DNA of 64,000 nucleotides from Streptococcaceae bacterium AF77-01CM03A (GCA_027665725.1 JAQDDS010000001.1:62001-126000), one strand, 5' to 3'; shown: positions 45,644-55,339, counted from the stretch's first letter. Numbers and translations are program-made. Notes: a model not told the origin generated them from the sequence alone.

Positions 45644-46165
45644 ATGGCAGTATATTTTTACGGCTGTATCACCATGGATGGCTACTTAGCAGACAGTCAG
45701 CACAGGATAGACTGGCTGCATCAGCTTGGTTCTGTAGAGGATACAGGCTATGATGATTTTTACAGGCAAATGGATATCACCATCATGGGCAAGCGGACCT
45801 TTGAGGAAATCCAAGATTTACAAGATGTAGAAAGTTTATATCAAGTTACGGAAAACTATGTCTTTACGCACGATAGGCACCTGCCTGTCAGCAATTACCA
45901 GCCAGTAGCTGGGGATGTGGTGGACTTTGTTCAGCAGATTGACAAAGGCAAAAATGTCTTTGTGATTGGTGGTAATTCCTTGGTAGGACCGCTCTTAGAT
46001 GCGGATCTTTTCGACCACCTCATTATTCAGATAGCGCCCCTTATCCTAGGAAAGGGAGTTCCCCTCTTTACTCAAGAGGAAGGGCAGCGCTTTTACCAAC
46101 TGGATAGTCTCAGACAATTTGGCCCTTTTGCAGAGCTGGTTTTCAGCCGAAAAAGTCAGAAATAG
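45644..46165 (+). CDS. Dihydrofolate reductase family protein (RibD C-terminal-like)
   Basis: 173 residues of the RibD_C/DHFR-like fold. Seen: N-terminal strand AVYFYGCITMDGYLADSQHRIDW, the NADPH-binding MGKRTFEEI, NVFVIGGNSLVGPLL (the GG cofactor loop) and FDHLIIQIAPLILGKGVPLF. Members reduce pteridine- or pyrimidine-like substrates; the true substrate is unknown. It starts 9 nt after the phosphorylase remnant and is 18 nt before cysS, in an apparent operon. Confidence 0.8.
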   Translation: MAVYFYGCITMDGYLADSQHRIDWLHQLGSVEDTGYDDFYRQMDITIMGKRTFEEIQDLQDVESLYQVTENYVFTHDRHLPVSNYQPVAGDVVDFVQQIDKGKNVFVIGGNSLVGPLLDADLFDHLIIQIAPLILGKGVPLFTQEEGQRFYQLDSLRQFGPFAELVFSRKSQK

Positions 46166-46182
46166 AGAAGGGAGTGGACCGC

Positions 46183-47526
46183 ATGATTAAAATTTACGAC
46201 ACAATGTCTCGTGATTTGCGAGAATTTGTCCCAATCGAGGACGGCAAGGTTAAGATGTATGTCTGTGGACCTACGGTATACAACTATATCCACGTAGGGA
46301 ATGCCCGATCGACGGTGGCTTTTGATACGATTCGTCGCTATTTTGAATTTCGTGGGTATGAGGTTACCTATATTTCCAATTTTACGGATGTAGATGATAA
46401 GATTATCAATCGCGCAAAGGAAGAAGGCATCACACCTCAGGAGGTTGCGGACAAGTACATCGCTGCCTTTCGTGAGGATGTGACGGCCTTAGGCGTGAAA
46501 CCTGCGACTCGCCATCCGCGTGTAGTGGAGTTTATGGCGGACATTATCCGCTTTGTGGAAGACTTGATTGAAAAAGGCTTTGCCTATGAGAGTCAAGGAG
46601 ATGTTTACTTCCGAGTGGAAAAATCCCATAACTATGCTAAGTTGGCCAATAAAACCTTGGAAGATTTGGAGTTGGGTGCTTCAGGTCGTACCGATGAAGA
46701 AACGGCTCGAAAGGAAAATCCTGTAGACTTTGCCCTTTGGAAAGCTGCAAAACCAGGTGAGATTTCTTGGGATAGTCCATGGGGACCAGGTCGTCCAGGC
46801 TGGCATATCGAATGTTCGGTTATGTCAACGGAGATTTTAGGCGATACCATCGATATTCACGGTGGTGGAGCTGACCTTGAGTTTCCTCACCATACCAACG
46901 AAATTGCCCAATCTGAAGCTAAAACAGGCAAGACTTTTGCCAACTACTGGATGCACAATGGTTTTGTCAACATCGACAATGTCAAGATGTCCAAGTCTTT
47001 GGGGAACTTCATTACGGTACACGATGCCCTCAAAACTATCGACGGTCAAGTGCTTCGTTTCTTCTTTGCCACTCAGCACTACCGTAAGCCTATCAACTTT
47101 ACGGAAAAAGCAGTGCGCGATGCCGAGACTAATCTCAAGTATCTAAAGAACACCTATGAGCAACCATTTACTGGAACTGTAGATGCTCAAGAGTTACAGA
47201 CTTTTGAAGATAAGTTTGTAGCAGCTATGGATGAGGATTTCAATACAGCTAATGGAATCACAGTTGTCTTTGAAATGGCCAAATGGATCAACTCAGGCAA
47301 CTATGATGCAACCGTTAAGGAAGCTCTTGCGGCTATGTTAGAAGTCTTTGGAGTAGTCTTTGTCGAAGAAGTTTTGAATGAAGAGATTGAAGCCTTGATT
47401 CAAAAACGCCAAGAAGCGCGTGCCAATCGTGACTTTGCGACAGCTGACCAAATCCGTGACCAGCTGGCTGATCAAGGGATTAAGCTACTGGATACCAAGG
47501 ATGGAGTGAGGTGGACACGTGATTGA
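46183..47526 (+). CDS. cysS: Cysteinyl-tRNA synthetase
   Basis: Class I synthetase of 447 residues charging tRNA-Cys. Zinc-binding Cys in YVCGPTVYNYIHVGNARST (which contains the HIGH equivalent), GWHIECSVMS, IHGGGADLEFPHHTNE and the KMSKSLGNF loop are all seen. The ATG at 46183 has AAGGGAG upstream; a GTG nine bases earlier is less well placed. It overlaps mrnC by 8 nt. Placement with cysE makes a cysteine synthesis/use cluster. Confidence 0.97.
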   Translation: MIKIYDTMSRDLREFVPIEDGKVKMYVCGPTVYNYIHVGNARSTVAFDTIRRYFEFRGYEVTYISNFTDVDDKIINRAKEEGITPQEVADKYIAAFREDVTALGVKPATRHPRVVEFMADIIRFVEDLIEKGFAYESQGDVYFRVEKSHNYAKLANKTLEDLELGASGRTDEETARKENPVDFALWKAAKPGEISWDSPWGPGRPGWHIECSVMSTEILGDTIDIHGGGADLEFPHHTNEIAQSEAKTGKTFANYWMHNGFVNIDNVKMSKSLGNFITVHDALKTIDGQVLRFFFATQHYRKPINFTEKAVRDAETNLKYLKNTYEQPFTGTVDAQELQTFEDKFVAAMDEDFNTANGITVVFEMAKWINSGNYDATVKEALAAMLEVFGVVFVEEVLNEEIEALIQKRQEARANRDFATADQIRDQLADQGIKLLDTKDGVRWTRD

Positions 47527-47905
47527 TGTCAATCTCATTAACGGGATTGCCCTAGCTTTTGAAGGAGATGCGGTTTATTCAATGTATATTCGCCGTCATC
47601 TCATTCTTAAAGGCATGACCAAGCCCAATAAACTCCATCAAGAGGCCACTAAGTATGTATCAGCCAAGGCTCAGGCACGCTTGATTTCCCTCATGTTGGA
47701 GGAGCAAGTCCTAACGGAAAAAGAAGAAGAAATCTATAAACGTGGTCGCAATACCAATAGTCACACCAAGGCAAAGAATGCAGATGTAGTGACCTACCGT
47801 ATGTCTACAGGTTTTGAAGCGGTCATGGGCTATCTTCATATGACTGAAAACGTAGAGCGCCTAGAAACCTTGATTTCTTGGTGTATCCAAAAAGTGGAGG
47901 GCTAG
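47519..47905 (+). CDS. mrnC: Mini-ribonuclease III
   Basis: 128-residue RNase III-like nuclease without the double-stranded RNA-binding domain; in Bacillus the family matures 23S rRNA. The catalytic signature appears as ALAFEGDAVYSMYIRRHLI near the N-terminus and RGRNTNSHTKAKNADVVTYR later. It starts at a GTG that overlaps the cysS stop (GTGATTGA), the conserved arrangement in Firmicutes. Confidence 0.93.
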   Translation: MIDVNLINGIALAFEGDAVYSMYIRRHLILKGMTKPNKLHQEATKYVSAKAQARLISLMLEEQVLTEKEEEIYKRGRNTNSHTKAKNADVVTYRMSTGFEAVMGYLHMTENVERLETLISWCIQKVEG

Positions 47906-47907
47906 GA

Positions 47908-48777
47908 ATGATTGCAAAAGAATTACTAGATTGGTTTCCACAAGCTCAAATCGTAGACCAGCCAATTGATAAGGAAGGTTTTCTGACGCTTCCAGTATCC
48001 TCAAATCAGTGGGTTTTACTAGAGGAAGCTGGACTAAGTGAACGTGAGAAGCAGTTGGTAGCTCTCTTAACCCAGCAGGAACAAACCATCTCTCTCAATC
48101 CCTGGTATAGCTATTTGATAGAGGGCAAGGGGCAAGCACCGCAAAGCTTTAAAAAGCTACAAGTTGTTTATTGCCATCTTTCCTATTACCAACAGGAAAA
48201 CTTGACTTCTTGGTTGGATATGATGAGAACCCTCTTTCCTAATTGCGAGACAGTGCTTCAGGTTGGAGCTCAGGATTACCTTTTTGTTCTCCAGCAGGAC
48301 AAGTATACCTCGGTTCGCTCAATCTTGACAGATACCTTGGAAGCTGTAGAATACGACTTTGGGGTGCGTCTGTCTATTATGCTTGGTCAGGTCTGGTCGC
48401 AAACAGGAAATCAGAGTTTGACAGATCTCATCAAAGCAGAACGTGACTTGTTTAAAAACTGGTGGCGTCAAGGTCATCAAGGATTCCATACTTTTTCTCA
48501 ACTTTACCTTTGGAGTATGGGTGAAAAAATGGTGGATCTTGGTTTGATTAAAGATTATCTACACCAGATGATTTTGGATCAGGATCAGATTCAGGAAATC
48601 ATTCTCTCGCTATGGGAAAACAGTGCAGTCCTGACTAAAACAGCCCAGCAACTCTATTTGCACCGCAATTCTCTCCAATACAAGATTGATAAATGGGATG
48701 AATTGACAGGGCTTCAGTTGAAAGAATTGACAGATTTGACCTTGTGTTATCAGTTGATTTTACCAGATATTATTTAA
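47908..48777 (+). CDS. PucR/CdaR-type helix-turn-helix protein
   Basis: 289 residues with a C-terminal PucR-family HTH: SLWENSAVLTKTAQQLYLHR then NSLQYKIDKWDELTGL. The N-terminal ~220 residues have no domain I recognise, beyond a PucR-like middle (LSYYQQENLTSWLDMM). It is probably a transcription regulator; the target may be nearby, and msmK, a sugar-transport ATPase, starts ~110 nt downstream. ATG at 47908 is preferred over an in-frame upstream start inside mrnC. Confidence 0.72.
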   Translation: MIAKELLDWFPQAQIVDQPIDKEGFLTLPVSSNQWVLLEEAGLSEREKQLVALLTQQEQTISLNPWYSYLIEGKGQAPQSFKKLQVVYCHLSYYQQENLTSWLDMMRTLFPNCETVLQVGAQDYLFVLQQDKYTSVRSILTDTLEAVEYDFGVRLSIMLGQVWSQTGNQSLTDLIKAERDLFKNWWRQGHQGFHTFSQLYLWSMGEKMVDLGLIKDYLHQMILDQDQIQEIILSLWENSAVLTKTAQQLYLHRNSLQYKIDKWDELTGLQLKELTDLTLCYQLILPDII

Positions 48778-48812
48778 AGTTTTGTGCAAGTTGCACAGAA
48801 CTTTTTTATTTT
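48776..48812 (+). terminator. Terminator after the PucR-type gene
   Basis: Hairpin AAGTTTTGTGCAA-G-TTGCACAGAACTT (one wobble) running from the stop codon, then a T-rich tail. Confidence 0.8.
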
Positions 48813-48834
48813 TTTGGTCACCTTGCCATAGAAA

Positions 48835-48857
48835 TGTAAAGCGTTTTCATTTATAAT
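48835..48857 (+). promoter_or_regulatory. cre site and -10 of msmK
   Basis: TGTAAAGCGTTTTCA (48835-48849) fits the catabolite-responsive element consensus bound by CcpA. It ends 2 nt before the -10 TATAAT (48852-48857), so repression in rich sugar is expected. The -35 is poor. Confidence 0.8.
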
Positions 48858-48889
48858 AAAACTATCAAAAATAAAAGGAGTTCACCGAA

Positions 48890-50020
48890 ATGGTAGAATT
48901 AAATCTTCAAAACATTTACAAAAAATATCCAAATAGCGAACACTACTCAGTTGAAGACTTCAACTTGGACATCAAAGACAAAGAATTTATCGTTTTCGTA
49001 GGACCTTCAGGATGTGGTAAATCAACTACTCTTCGTATGATTGCCGGTCTTGAAGACATCACAGAAGGTACTGCATCTATCGATGGCGTGGTTGTCAACG
49101 ACGTAGCTCCAAAAGACCGTGACATTGCCATGGTATTCCAAAACTACGCTCTTTACCCACACATGACTGTATACGATAACATGGCTTTCGGTTTGAAATT
49201 GCGTAAATACAGCAAAGAAGACATCGACAAACGTGTACAAGAAGCAGCAGAAATTCTTGGTTTGAAAGAATTCTTGGATCGTAAACCAGCTGACCTTTCA
49301 GGTGGTCAACGTCAACGTGTTGCCATGGGTCGTGCCATTGTCCGTGATGCTAAAGTATTCTTGATGGACGAACCTTTGTCAAACTTGGATGCAAAACTTC
49401 GTGTATCAATGCGTGCTGAAATCGCTAAAATCCACCGTCGTATCGGAGCTACAACTATCTACGTAACTCACGACCAAACAGAAGCGATGACACTTGCAGA
49501 CCGTATCGTTATCATGTCAGCAACTAAAAACCCTGCTGGTACTGGTACTATCGGACGTGTTGAACAAATCGGTACTCCTCAAGAAGTTTACAAAAACCCA
49601 GTTAACAAATTCGTAGCAGGATTTATCGGAAGCCCAGCTATGAACTTCATCAATGTTAAATTGAACGGTGATCACATCGTTGCTGATGGATTTAACTTGA
49701 AAGTTCCAGAAGGTGCTTTGAAAGTTCTTCGCGATAAAGGTTACGAAGGTAAAGAATTGATCTTCGGTATCCGTCCAGAAGACGTGAACGCAGAACCTGC
49801 TTTCCTTGAAACATTCCCAGAATCAGTTGTGAAAGCAACTATCTCTGTATCAGAATTGCTTGGTTCAGAATCTCACCTATACTGCCAAGTTGGTAAAGAT
49901 GAATTCGTTGCTAAAGTTGATGCACGTGACTACTTGCAAGCTGGTGCAACAGTTGAACTTGGATTTGACCTAAACAAAGCACACTTCTTCGATGTAGAAA
50001 CTGAAAAAACAGTTTACTAA
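48890..50020 (+). CDS. msmK: Sugar ABC transporter ATP-binding protein MsmK
   Basis: 376 residues. ATPase shared by several streptococcal carbohydrate importers (raffinose, maltodextrin, sialic acid systems), encoded away from its permeases as here. ATPase domain with Walker A GPSGCGKST, Q-loop VFQNYALYPHM, signature LSGGQRQR and Walker B VFLMDEPLSNLD. The C-terminal ~130 residues are the MalK-type regulatory OB/TOBE domain (FGIRPEDVNAEP). No permease genes flank it. Expression probably follows CcpA. Confidence 0.95.
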   Translation: MVELNLQNIYKKYPNSEHYSVEDFNLDIKDKEFIVFVGPSGCGKSTTLRMIAGLEDITEGTASIDGVVVNDVAPKDRDIAMVFQNYALYPHMTVYDNMAFGLKLRKYSKEDIDKRVQEAAEILGLKEFLDRKPADLSGGQRQRVAMGRAIVRDAKVFLMDEPLSNLDAKLRVSMRAEIAKIHRRIGATTIYVTHDQTEAMTLADRIVIMSATKNPAGTGTIGRVEQIGTPQEVYKNPVNKFVAGFIGSPAMNFINVKLNGDHIVADGFNLKVPEGALKVLRDKGYEGKELIFGIRPEDVNAEPAFLETFPESVVKATISVSELLGSESHLYCQVGKDEFVAKVDARDYLQAGATVELGFDLNKAHFFDVETEKTVY

Positions 50021-50036
50021 GATAAAATAAATGATC

Positions 50037-50069
50037 AAACACTGCTAGAAATCTTCTAGCAGTGTTTTT
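50037..50069 (+). terminator. Terminator after msmK
   Basis: Stem AAACACTGCTAGAA / TTCTAGCAGTGTTT with an ATC loop and trailing T run. Confidence 0.9.
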
Positions 50070-50114
50070 CTAATAAAGCTCTAGGTTCTTCTAGTTTTCT
50101 TATTGTCGAAAAAG

Positions 50115-50123
50115 TGATAAAAT
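50115..50123 (+). promoter_or_regulatory. relA-dtd promoter
   Basis: Extended -10 TGATAAAAT (TAAAAT 50118-50123), followed by CTGGAGAG before the ATG at 50148. Confidence 0.65.
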
Positions 50124-50147
50124 GGTAGGAAGAACTGGAGAGTATGC

Positions 50148-52364
50148 ATGCCAAAAGAAGTAATTTATTCAGGCGATGAAGTCGTCGCTTTAACGCAAAA
50201 ATATTTATCGAAAGAAGATGTGGCTTTTGTCCATAAGGCTTTGGTTTATGCTGTAGAATGCCATAGTGGCCAGTATCGTAAATCAGGTGAGCCTTACATT
50301 ATCCATCCTATTCAGGTAGCAGGTATTTTGGCTAAACTTAAGCTAGATGCTGTCACTGTTGCCTGTGGTTTTTTGCATGACGTTGTCGAAGACACAGATG
50401 CTACTTTGGATGACTTAGAGCGCGAATTTGGTCATGATGTTCGAGTGATTGTAGACGGTGTTACCAAGCTTGGTAAGGTCGAATATAAGTCTATAGAAGA
50501 GCAGTTGGCTGAGAATCACCGCAAGATGCTCATGGCTATGTCAGAGGATATCCGCGTTATCTTGGTAAAACTCTCTGACCGCCTGCACAATATGCGTACC
50601 CTCACGCATCTTCGTAAGGACAAGCAGGAACGTATTTCCCGAGAAACCATGGAAATCTATGCACCGCTTGCTCACCGTCTGGGGATTTCTAGTGTTAAAT
50701 GGGAACTGGAAGATCTCTCTTTCCGTTATCTCAATCCAACTGAGTTTTACAAGATAAGTCACATGATGAAGGAAAAACGTCAAGAACGTGAAGCCTTGGT
50801 CGATGAAGTTGTGACAAAACTTGAGGAATATTCGTCTGAGCGCCACCTTACAGGAAAAATCTATGGTCGTCCAAAGCATATCTACTCTATCTATCGCAAG
50901 ATGCAGGACAAGAAAAAACGATTTGAGGAAATCTATGACCTGATTGCCATTCGTTGTATCTTAGACACTCAGAGTGATGTCTATGCGATGTTGGGTTACG
51001 TTCATGAGCTATGGAAACCAATGCCAGGCCGTTTCAAGGATTATATTGCCAATCGTAAGGCCAATGGTTACCAGTCTATCCATACGACTGTTTATGGACC
51101 AAAAGGTCCGATCGAGTTCCAGATCCGTACTAAGGAGATGCACGAGGTTGCTGAGTACGGGGTTGCGGCTCACTGGGCCTACAAAAAAGGAATCAAAGGT
51201 CAGGTTAATAGTAAGGAATCTGCTATTGGAATGAACTGGATCAAGGAGATGATGGAACTCCAAGACCAGGCGGATGATGCCAAGGAATTTGTAGATACTG
51301 TTAAAGAAAACTATTTGGCAGAAGAAATTTATGTCTTTACTCCAGATGGAGCAGTTCGTTCTCTTCCAAAGGATTCTGGTCCGATTGACTTTGCCTATGA
51401 AATTCATACCAAGATTGGGGAAAAAGCAACAGGTGCCAAGGTTAATGGCCGTATGGTTCCGTTGACGACTAAGTTAAAAACGGGTGACCAGGTTGAAATC
51501 ATCACCAATCCAAATTCATTTGGACCAAGTCGTGATTGGCTCAACATGGTTAAGACCAGCAAGGCCCGTAACAAAATTCGTCAGTTCTTTAAAAACCAAG
51601 ATAAAGAATTGTCTATCAATAAAGGTCGTGAATTGCTGATTAGTCAGCTTCAAGAAAACGGCTATGTGGCCAATAAATTTATGGACAAGCGCCACATGGA
51701 TGAAGTCCTTCAAAAAACCAGCTACAAAACTGAAGAAGCTCTCTTTGCTGCGATTGGTTTTGGAGAAATTGGAGCTATCACTGTCTTTAATCGTTTGACG
51801 GAGAAAGAACGTCGTGAAGAAGAACGTGCCAAAGCCAAGGCAGAAGCAGAAGAACTGGTCAAGGGTGGCGAAGTCAAGGTTGAAAACAAGGAAACTCTAA
51901 AGGTTAAGCATGAAGGTGGTGTTGTCATCGAGGGTGCCTCTGGTCTCTTAGTACGGATTGCCAAATGTTGTAATCCTGTTCCAGGTGATGATATCGTTGG
52001 TTATATTACCAAAGGTCGTGGTGTTGCTATCCATCGTGTGGACTGTATGAACCTTCGTTCACAGGAAAACTACGAGCAACGTCTACTCGATGTTGAGTGG
52101 GAGGACCAATTCTCAAGCAAGGAATATATGGCTCATATCGACATCTATGGACTCAACCGTTCTGGTCTTTTGAATGATATCTTGCAAGTCCTATCCAATA
52201 CAACTAAGAATATCTCAACAGTTAACGCCCAGCCAACCAAGGATATGAAATTTGCTAATATCCATGTATCCTTTGGGATTTCAAATCTTTCAACGTTAAC
52301 TACTGTGGTTGATAAGATTAAGAGTGTACCAGAAGTCTACTCAGTTAAACGAACAAATGGCTAA
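50148..52364 (+). CDS. relA: Bifunctional (p)ppGpp synthetase/hydrolase (Rsh/RelA)
   Basis: 738 residues. It makes and degrades the stringent-response alarmone. HD hydrolase domain at the N-terminus (HPIQVAGILAKLKLD, GFLHDVVEDTDA) has intact metal residues; the synthetase follows (~230-350) with GRFKDYIANRKANGYQSIH; then TGS (~390-450), a helical part, a Cys-containing RIS/zinc-finger-like segment (AKCCNPVPGDDIVGYI) and a C-terminal ACT domain. Full length and both activities expected. dtd follows after 29 nt, the conserved Firmicute order. Confidence 0.96.
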   Translation: MPKEVIYSGDEVVALTQKYLSKEDVAFVHKALVYAVECHSGQYRKSGEPYIIHPIQVAGILAKLKLDAVTVACGFLHDVVEDTDATLDDLEREFGHDVRVIVDGVTKLGKVEYKSIEEQLAENHRKMLMAMSEDIRVILVKLSDRLHNMRTLTHLRKDKQERISRETMEIYAPLAHRLGISSVKWELEDLSFRYLNPTEFYKISHMMKEKRQEREALVDEVVTKLEEYSSERHLTGKIYGRPKHIYSIYRKMQDKKKRFEEIYDLIAIRCILDTQSDVYAMLGYVHELWKPMPGRFKDYIANRKANGYQSIHTTVYGPKGPIEFQIRTKEMHEVAEYGVAAHWAYKKGIKGQVNSKESAIGMNWIKEMMELQDQADDAKEFVDTVKENYLAEEIYVFTPDGAVRSLPKDSGPIDFAYEIHTKIGEKATGAKVNGRMVPLTTKLKTGDQVEIITNPNSFGPSRDWLNMVKTSKARNKIRQFFKNQDKELSINKGRELLISQLQENGYVANKFMDKRHMDEVLQKTSYKTEEALFAAIGFGEIGAITVFNRLTEKERREEERAKAKAEAEELVKGGEVKVENKETLKVKHEGGVVIEGASGLLVRIAKCCNPVPGDDIVGYITKGRGVAIHRVDCMNLRSQENYEQRLLDVEWEDQFSSKEYMAHIDIYGLNRSGLLNDILQVLSNTTKNISTVNAQPTKDMKFANIHVSFGISNLSTLTTVVDKIKSVPEVYSVKRTNG

Positions 52365-52393
52365 ATCGGTTGAGATAGTCAGAAAGGATTTCT

Positions 52394-52837
52394 ATGAGAA
52401 TTATCGTTCAGCGCGTCAAGGAAGCTCAGGTATCTATTGAAGGGAAGATTCATGGTCAAATCAAACAAGGGCTCTTGCTCTTAGTGGGTGTCGGCCCTGA
52501 GGACCAACAGGAAGATTTGGATTATGCAGTCAGAAAACTTGTCAATATGCGGATTTTCTCAGATGCTGAGGGGAAGATGAACCTATCTGTCAAGGATATC
52601 CAAGGAGAAATCCTCTCCATCTCTCAATTCACTCTGTTTGCAGATACCAAAAAAGGAAATCGTCCAGCATTTACAGGTGCAGCCAAACCGGATATGGCTG
52701 AGGCCTTCTATCAAGATTTTAATCGAGAACTAGCTAAGGAAGTTCCTGTTGAGACAGGAGTCTTTGGAGCAGATATGCAGGTTCAACTGGTCAATGATGG
52801 CCCAGTAACCATTATCCTTGATACAAAAAATAGATAA
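52394..52837 (+). CDS. dtd: D-aminoacyl-tRNA deacylase
   Basis: 147 residues. It removes D-amino acids wrongly attached to tRNA. The family motifs [18 protein letters not shown] (SQFTL) and the C-terminal [11 protein letters not shown] (the GP motif) are intact. AGAAAGGA precedes the ATG. Second gene of the relA operon. Confidence 0.95.
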   Translation: MRIIVQRVKEAQVSIEGKIHGQIKQGLLLLVGVGPEDQQEDLDYAVRKLVNMRIFSDAEGKMNLSVKDIQGEILSISQFTLFADTKKGNRPAFTGAAKPDMAEAFYQDFNRELAKEVPVETGVFGADMQVQLVNDGPVTIILDTKNR

Positions 52838-52840
52838 GAA

Positions 52841-52867
52841 AACCAAGCTTGTTAGCTTGGTTTTTTT
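52841..52867. terminator. Terminator between dtd and psaR
   Basis: Perfect 9-bp stem AACCAAGCT / AGCTTGGTT with T7 on the plus side; convergent genes. Confidence 0.9.
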
Positions 52868-52876
52868 GTGACGTAT

Positions 52877-53527
52877 TTAGTTCAGTTTTTCAACATAGAG
52901 CTGTTTGGCGATTTCTAAGCTTACCAGGAGTTCTTCATTCTTGTGAATCAAAGTAAAGGTGTTAGAAAAGTCATCAAACTGTTGAACTTGGAGTTTGTCT
53001 CCAATATTGATAGCATGTTTTTCAAGATATTTGAGGAGGTCAAAGCTATCGTGAACGCGAGTCAGGAGATAGGTTCCAGCTTCTTTGGTTTCTGCTAGAG
53101 GCAAGTTGTTGATTTCAACCAAAAGTTCTCCCTTAGCAGGAATGGTACCACCATGAGGGCAGGTCTTTGGAAAGCCGAGCATACTTTCTAATCTTTCCAC
53201 AAAAAAGTCTGAAACGGTATGTTCTAATACCTCGGCTTCCTCATGAATTTGGTCGCTGGTATAGTCTAGATGGTGCACTAGAAAAACCTCAATCAAACGG
53301 TGTTTACGATAGAGCTCAGATACAAGTTTTAAACCAATATCAGTCAATAAGTATCCTTTTTTCTTGTCTTTTAGGATGAGATTTTCAGACTGCATGCGCT
53401 TGATCATTTCGGTTACAGCTGGAGGAGATACCTGCATTCGAGCAGCAATTTCCTTATTGGTAATCTTAGGAACATCCATGCCAATCTCATAAATACATTT
53501 TAAATAGTCTTCTTTATTTGGTGTCAT
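52877..53527 (-). CDS. psaR: DtxR/MntR-family metalloregulator PsaR
   Basis: 216-residue Mn(II)-dependent repressor of the psa transport genes. N-terminal winged helix (MTPNKEDYLKCIYEIGMDV, KEIAARMQVSPPAVTEM), then the dimerisation and metal-binding region (VFLVHHLDYTSDQIHEEAEVLEH and PKTCPHGG), and a C-terminal SH3/FeoA-like domain. The start was set at 53527: AAGGAA lies 7 nt upstream, whereas an earlier ATG touches it. It lies next to tpx and psaBCA, which it should control. Confidence 0.93.
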   Translation of the reverse strand: MTPNKEDYLKCIYEIGMDVPKITNKEIAARMQVSPPAVTEMIKRMQSENLILKDKKKGYLLTDIGLKLVSELYRKHRLIEVFLVHHLDYTSDQIHEEAEVLEHTVSDFFVERLESMLGFPKTCPHGGTIPAKGELLVEINNLPLAETKEAGTYLLTRVHDSFDLLKYLEKHAINIGDKLQVQQFDDFSNTFTLIHKNEELLVSLEIAKQLYVEKLN

Positions 53528-53554
53528 TCGCATTTCCTTGTTTATTATCTCCAT

Positions 53555-53590
53555 CTAGTATACCAAAAAAGAGGCTGGGACAAAAGTCCT
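53555..53590 (-). promoter_or_regulatory. psaR promoter at the edge of the repeat
   Basis: On the minus strand TGGTATACT (TATACT at 53562-53557) is an extended -10. The -35 (TTTGTC/TTGTCC about 15-16 nt upstream) falls inside the repeat element, within its terminator stem. Confidence 0.5.
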
Positions 53591-53748
53591 AGCCTCTCAA
53601 TTGTCTTTGGATTGTTGAGCAAGACGCAGTGGTTGAGTGGACTCTACTACGCTGATTTCATCAGCTTTTACAGCCCTACTCAACTGTGCGGAGGTGGGAC
53701 GACGAAATCGAATTCTAACGAATTACCGATTTCTGTCCCACTCTCTAT
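53565..53748 (-). repeat. Structured ~184-bp intergenic repeat, copy 2 (inverted)
   Basis: Almost identical to the reverse complement of 8851-9034. On the minus strand it follows tpx, as copy 1 follows yaaA, and its last hairpin plus T run would end tpx transcription. Differences are few (for example GGAGCCC versus AGAGTCC in the middle stem). Confidence 0.9.
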
Positions 53749-53765
53749 TGCTACAAGAGCTGGAC

Positions 53766-54260
53766 TTAGTTGAGTTCTTTTGCAGCTGAAATAGCGGCTT
53801 CAAAGTCTGGCTCGCTGTTGATATTGTCTACGTATTCGACATAGCGGATGGTGTTGTCGGTATCGAGAACAAAAACTGCGCGTGCAAGCAGATGCCATTC
53901 ATTGATTAAGAGAGCATAATCTCGTCCAAAGGAGTGGTCGAAGTAGTCTGAGAGCATGATGGCATTTCCAATTCCTTCAGCACCACACCAGCGTTTTTGA
54001 GCAAATGGAAGGTCCATTGATACTGTTAGGACTACAGTATTGTCCAAGCTAGCCAGTTCTTCATTAAAGCGACGAGTCTGAAGTGAGCAGATACCTGTAT
54101 CGATAGAAGGGATAACACTCAAGATTTTTTTCTTGCCTTCAAAGTCAGCCAGTGATTTTTTAGAAAGGTCAGTTGTTGTTAGAGAGAAGTCAAGAGCCTT
54201 GTCTCCTACTTGTAGTTGTTTTCCTGTAAAAGTCACAGGATTTCCAAGGAATGTAGTCAT
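53766..54260 (-). CDS. tpx: Thiol peroxidase
   Basis: 164-residue peroxiredoxin (PsaD of pneumococcus) that reduces hydrogen peroxide. Peroxidatic Cys in [20 protein letters not shown] and resolving Cys in [10 protein letters not shown] are present. Lies downstream of psaA in the psa locus. A separate -10 (TGTAAAAT on the minus strand near 54286-54293) suggests it can also be transcribed alone. Confidence 0.95.
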   Translation of the reverse strand: MTTFLGNPVTFTGKQLQVGDKALDFSLTTTDLSKKSLADFEGKKKILSVIPSIDTGICSLQTRRFNEELASLDNTVVLTVSMDLPFAQKRWCGAEGIGNAIMLSDYFDHSFGRDYALLINEWHLLARAVFVLDTDNTIRYVEYVDNINSEPDFEAAISAAKELN

Positions 54261-54336
54261 AAGCTACTCCAATCTTTTTTCTTTCATTTTACATTGAAAC
54301 GTCAGATTTTCCCAATAATTTGACCGGAATTTGAAT

Positions 54337-54372
54337 CAAAAAAACGCCAATTCCGTGAGAACGACGTTTTTT
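54337..54372 (-). terminator. Terminator after psaA
   Basis: On the minus strand AAAAAACG...CGTTTTTTT brackets an imperfect hairpin directly after the psaA stop; read-through to tpx is possible. Confidence 0.6.
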
Positions 54373-54378
54373 AAATGT

Positions 54379-55308
54379 TTATTTTGCCAATCCTTCAGCA
54401 ATCTTGTCAAGGTTGTATTTCATCATGTTGTAGTAGCTGTCGCCTTCTTTACCTTGTTCTGCGATAGAGTCAGTAAAGATTTGTGCGTAGATTGGGATGT
54501 TTGTGTCTTGTGAAACAGTCTTCATTGGACGATCATCGACACTGGACTCAACAAATAGTGATGGGACTTTCATTTGGCGAAGTTTTTCAACCAAGGTCTT
54601 GATTTGGTCAGGAGTTCCTTCTTCTTCAGTATTGATTTCCCAGATGTAGGCACTTGGGACACCGTAGGCTTTAGAGAAGTATTTGAAGCATCCTTCACTG
54701 GTTACGATGAGTTTTTTCTCAGCAGGAATATTGTCGAATTTAGCTTTAGCTTCCTTGTCAAGTTTGTCTAGCTTATCAGTATATTCTTTGAGATTTTTTT
54801 CGTAAAATTCTTTGTTGCTAGGGTCTTTAGCGCTCAATTGTTTTGCGATGTTTTTAGCAAAGATGATCCCATTTTCAAGGTTGAGCCAAGCGTGTGGGTC
54901 TTCTTTGCCTTTTTCGTTTTGACCTTCAAGGTAGATAACATCAACGCCTTCGCTGACTGCAAAGTAGTCTTTGTTTTCAGTTTTCTTGGCATTTTCTACC
55001 AATTTTGTAAACCAAGCATTTCCACCTGTTTCAAGGTTGATACCGTTATAGAAAATCAAATCAGCTTGAGAAGTTTTCTTGACGTCTTCAGGTAGTGGTT
55101 CGTATTCGTGTGGGTCTTGACCAACAGGAACGATACTGTGAAGATCAATCTTGTCACCAGCAATATTTTTAGTAATATCAGCGATGATTGAGTTTGTGGC
55201 AACAACTTTTAGTTTTTGACCAGAAGCTGCATCTTTTTTTCCACTAGCACATGCTACAAGAGCAATGACGGAAAGAAAGAGAACGAGTAATGTACCTAAT
55301 TTTTTCAT
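54379..55308 (-). CDS. psaA: Manganese-binding lipoprotein PsaA
   Basis: 309 residues; surface lipoprotein that captures Mn(II) for the PsaBC importer. Signal peptide [20 protein letters not shown] ends in a lipobox with Cys20. Metal ligands sit in [10 protein letters not shown] (His), [11 protein letters not shown] (His), a Glu near [10 protein letters not shown], and a C-terminal Asp. GGAGG lies just upstream of the ATG at 55308; the start four codons earlier would overlap it. Length is identical to the pneumococcal protein. Confidence 0.97.
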   Translation of the reverse strand: MKKLGTLLVLFLSVIALVACASGKKDAASGQKLKVVATNSIIADITKNIAGDKIDLHSIVPVGQDPHEYEPLPEDVKKTSQADLIFYNGINLETGGNAWFTKLVENAKKTENKDYFAVSEGVDVIYLEGQNEKGKEDPHAWLNLENGIIFAKNIAKQLSAKDPSNKEFYEKNLKEYTDKLDKLDKEAKAKFDNIPAEKKLIVTSEGCFKYFSKAYGVPSAYIWEINTEEEGTPDQIKTLVEKLRQMKVPSLFVESSVDDRPMKTVSQDTNIPIYAQIFTDSIAEQGKEGDSYYNMMKYNLDKIAEGLAK

Positions 55309-55339
55309 TAGATCCTCCAATTTATTGGGGCTTTGCCCC

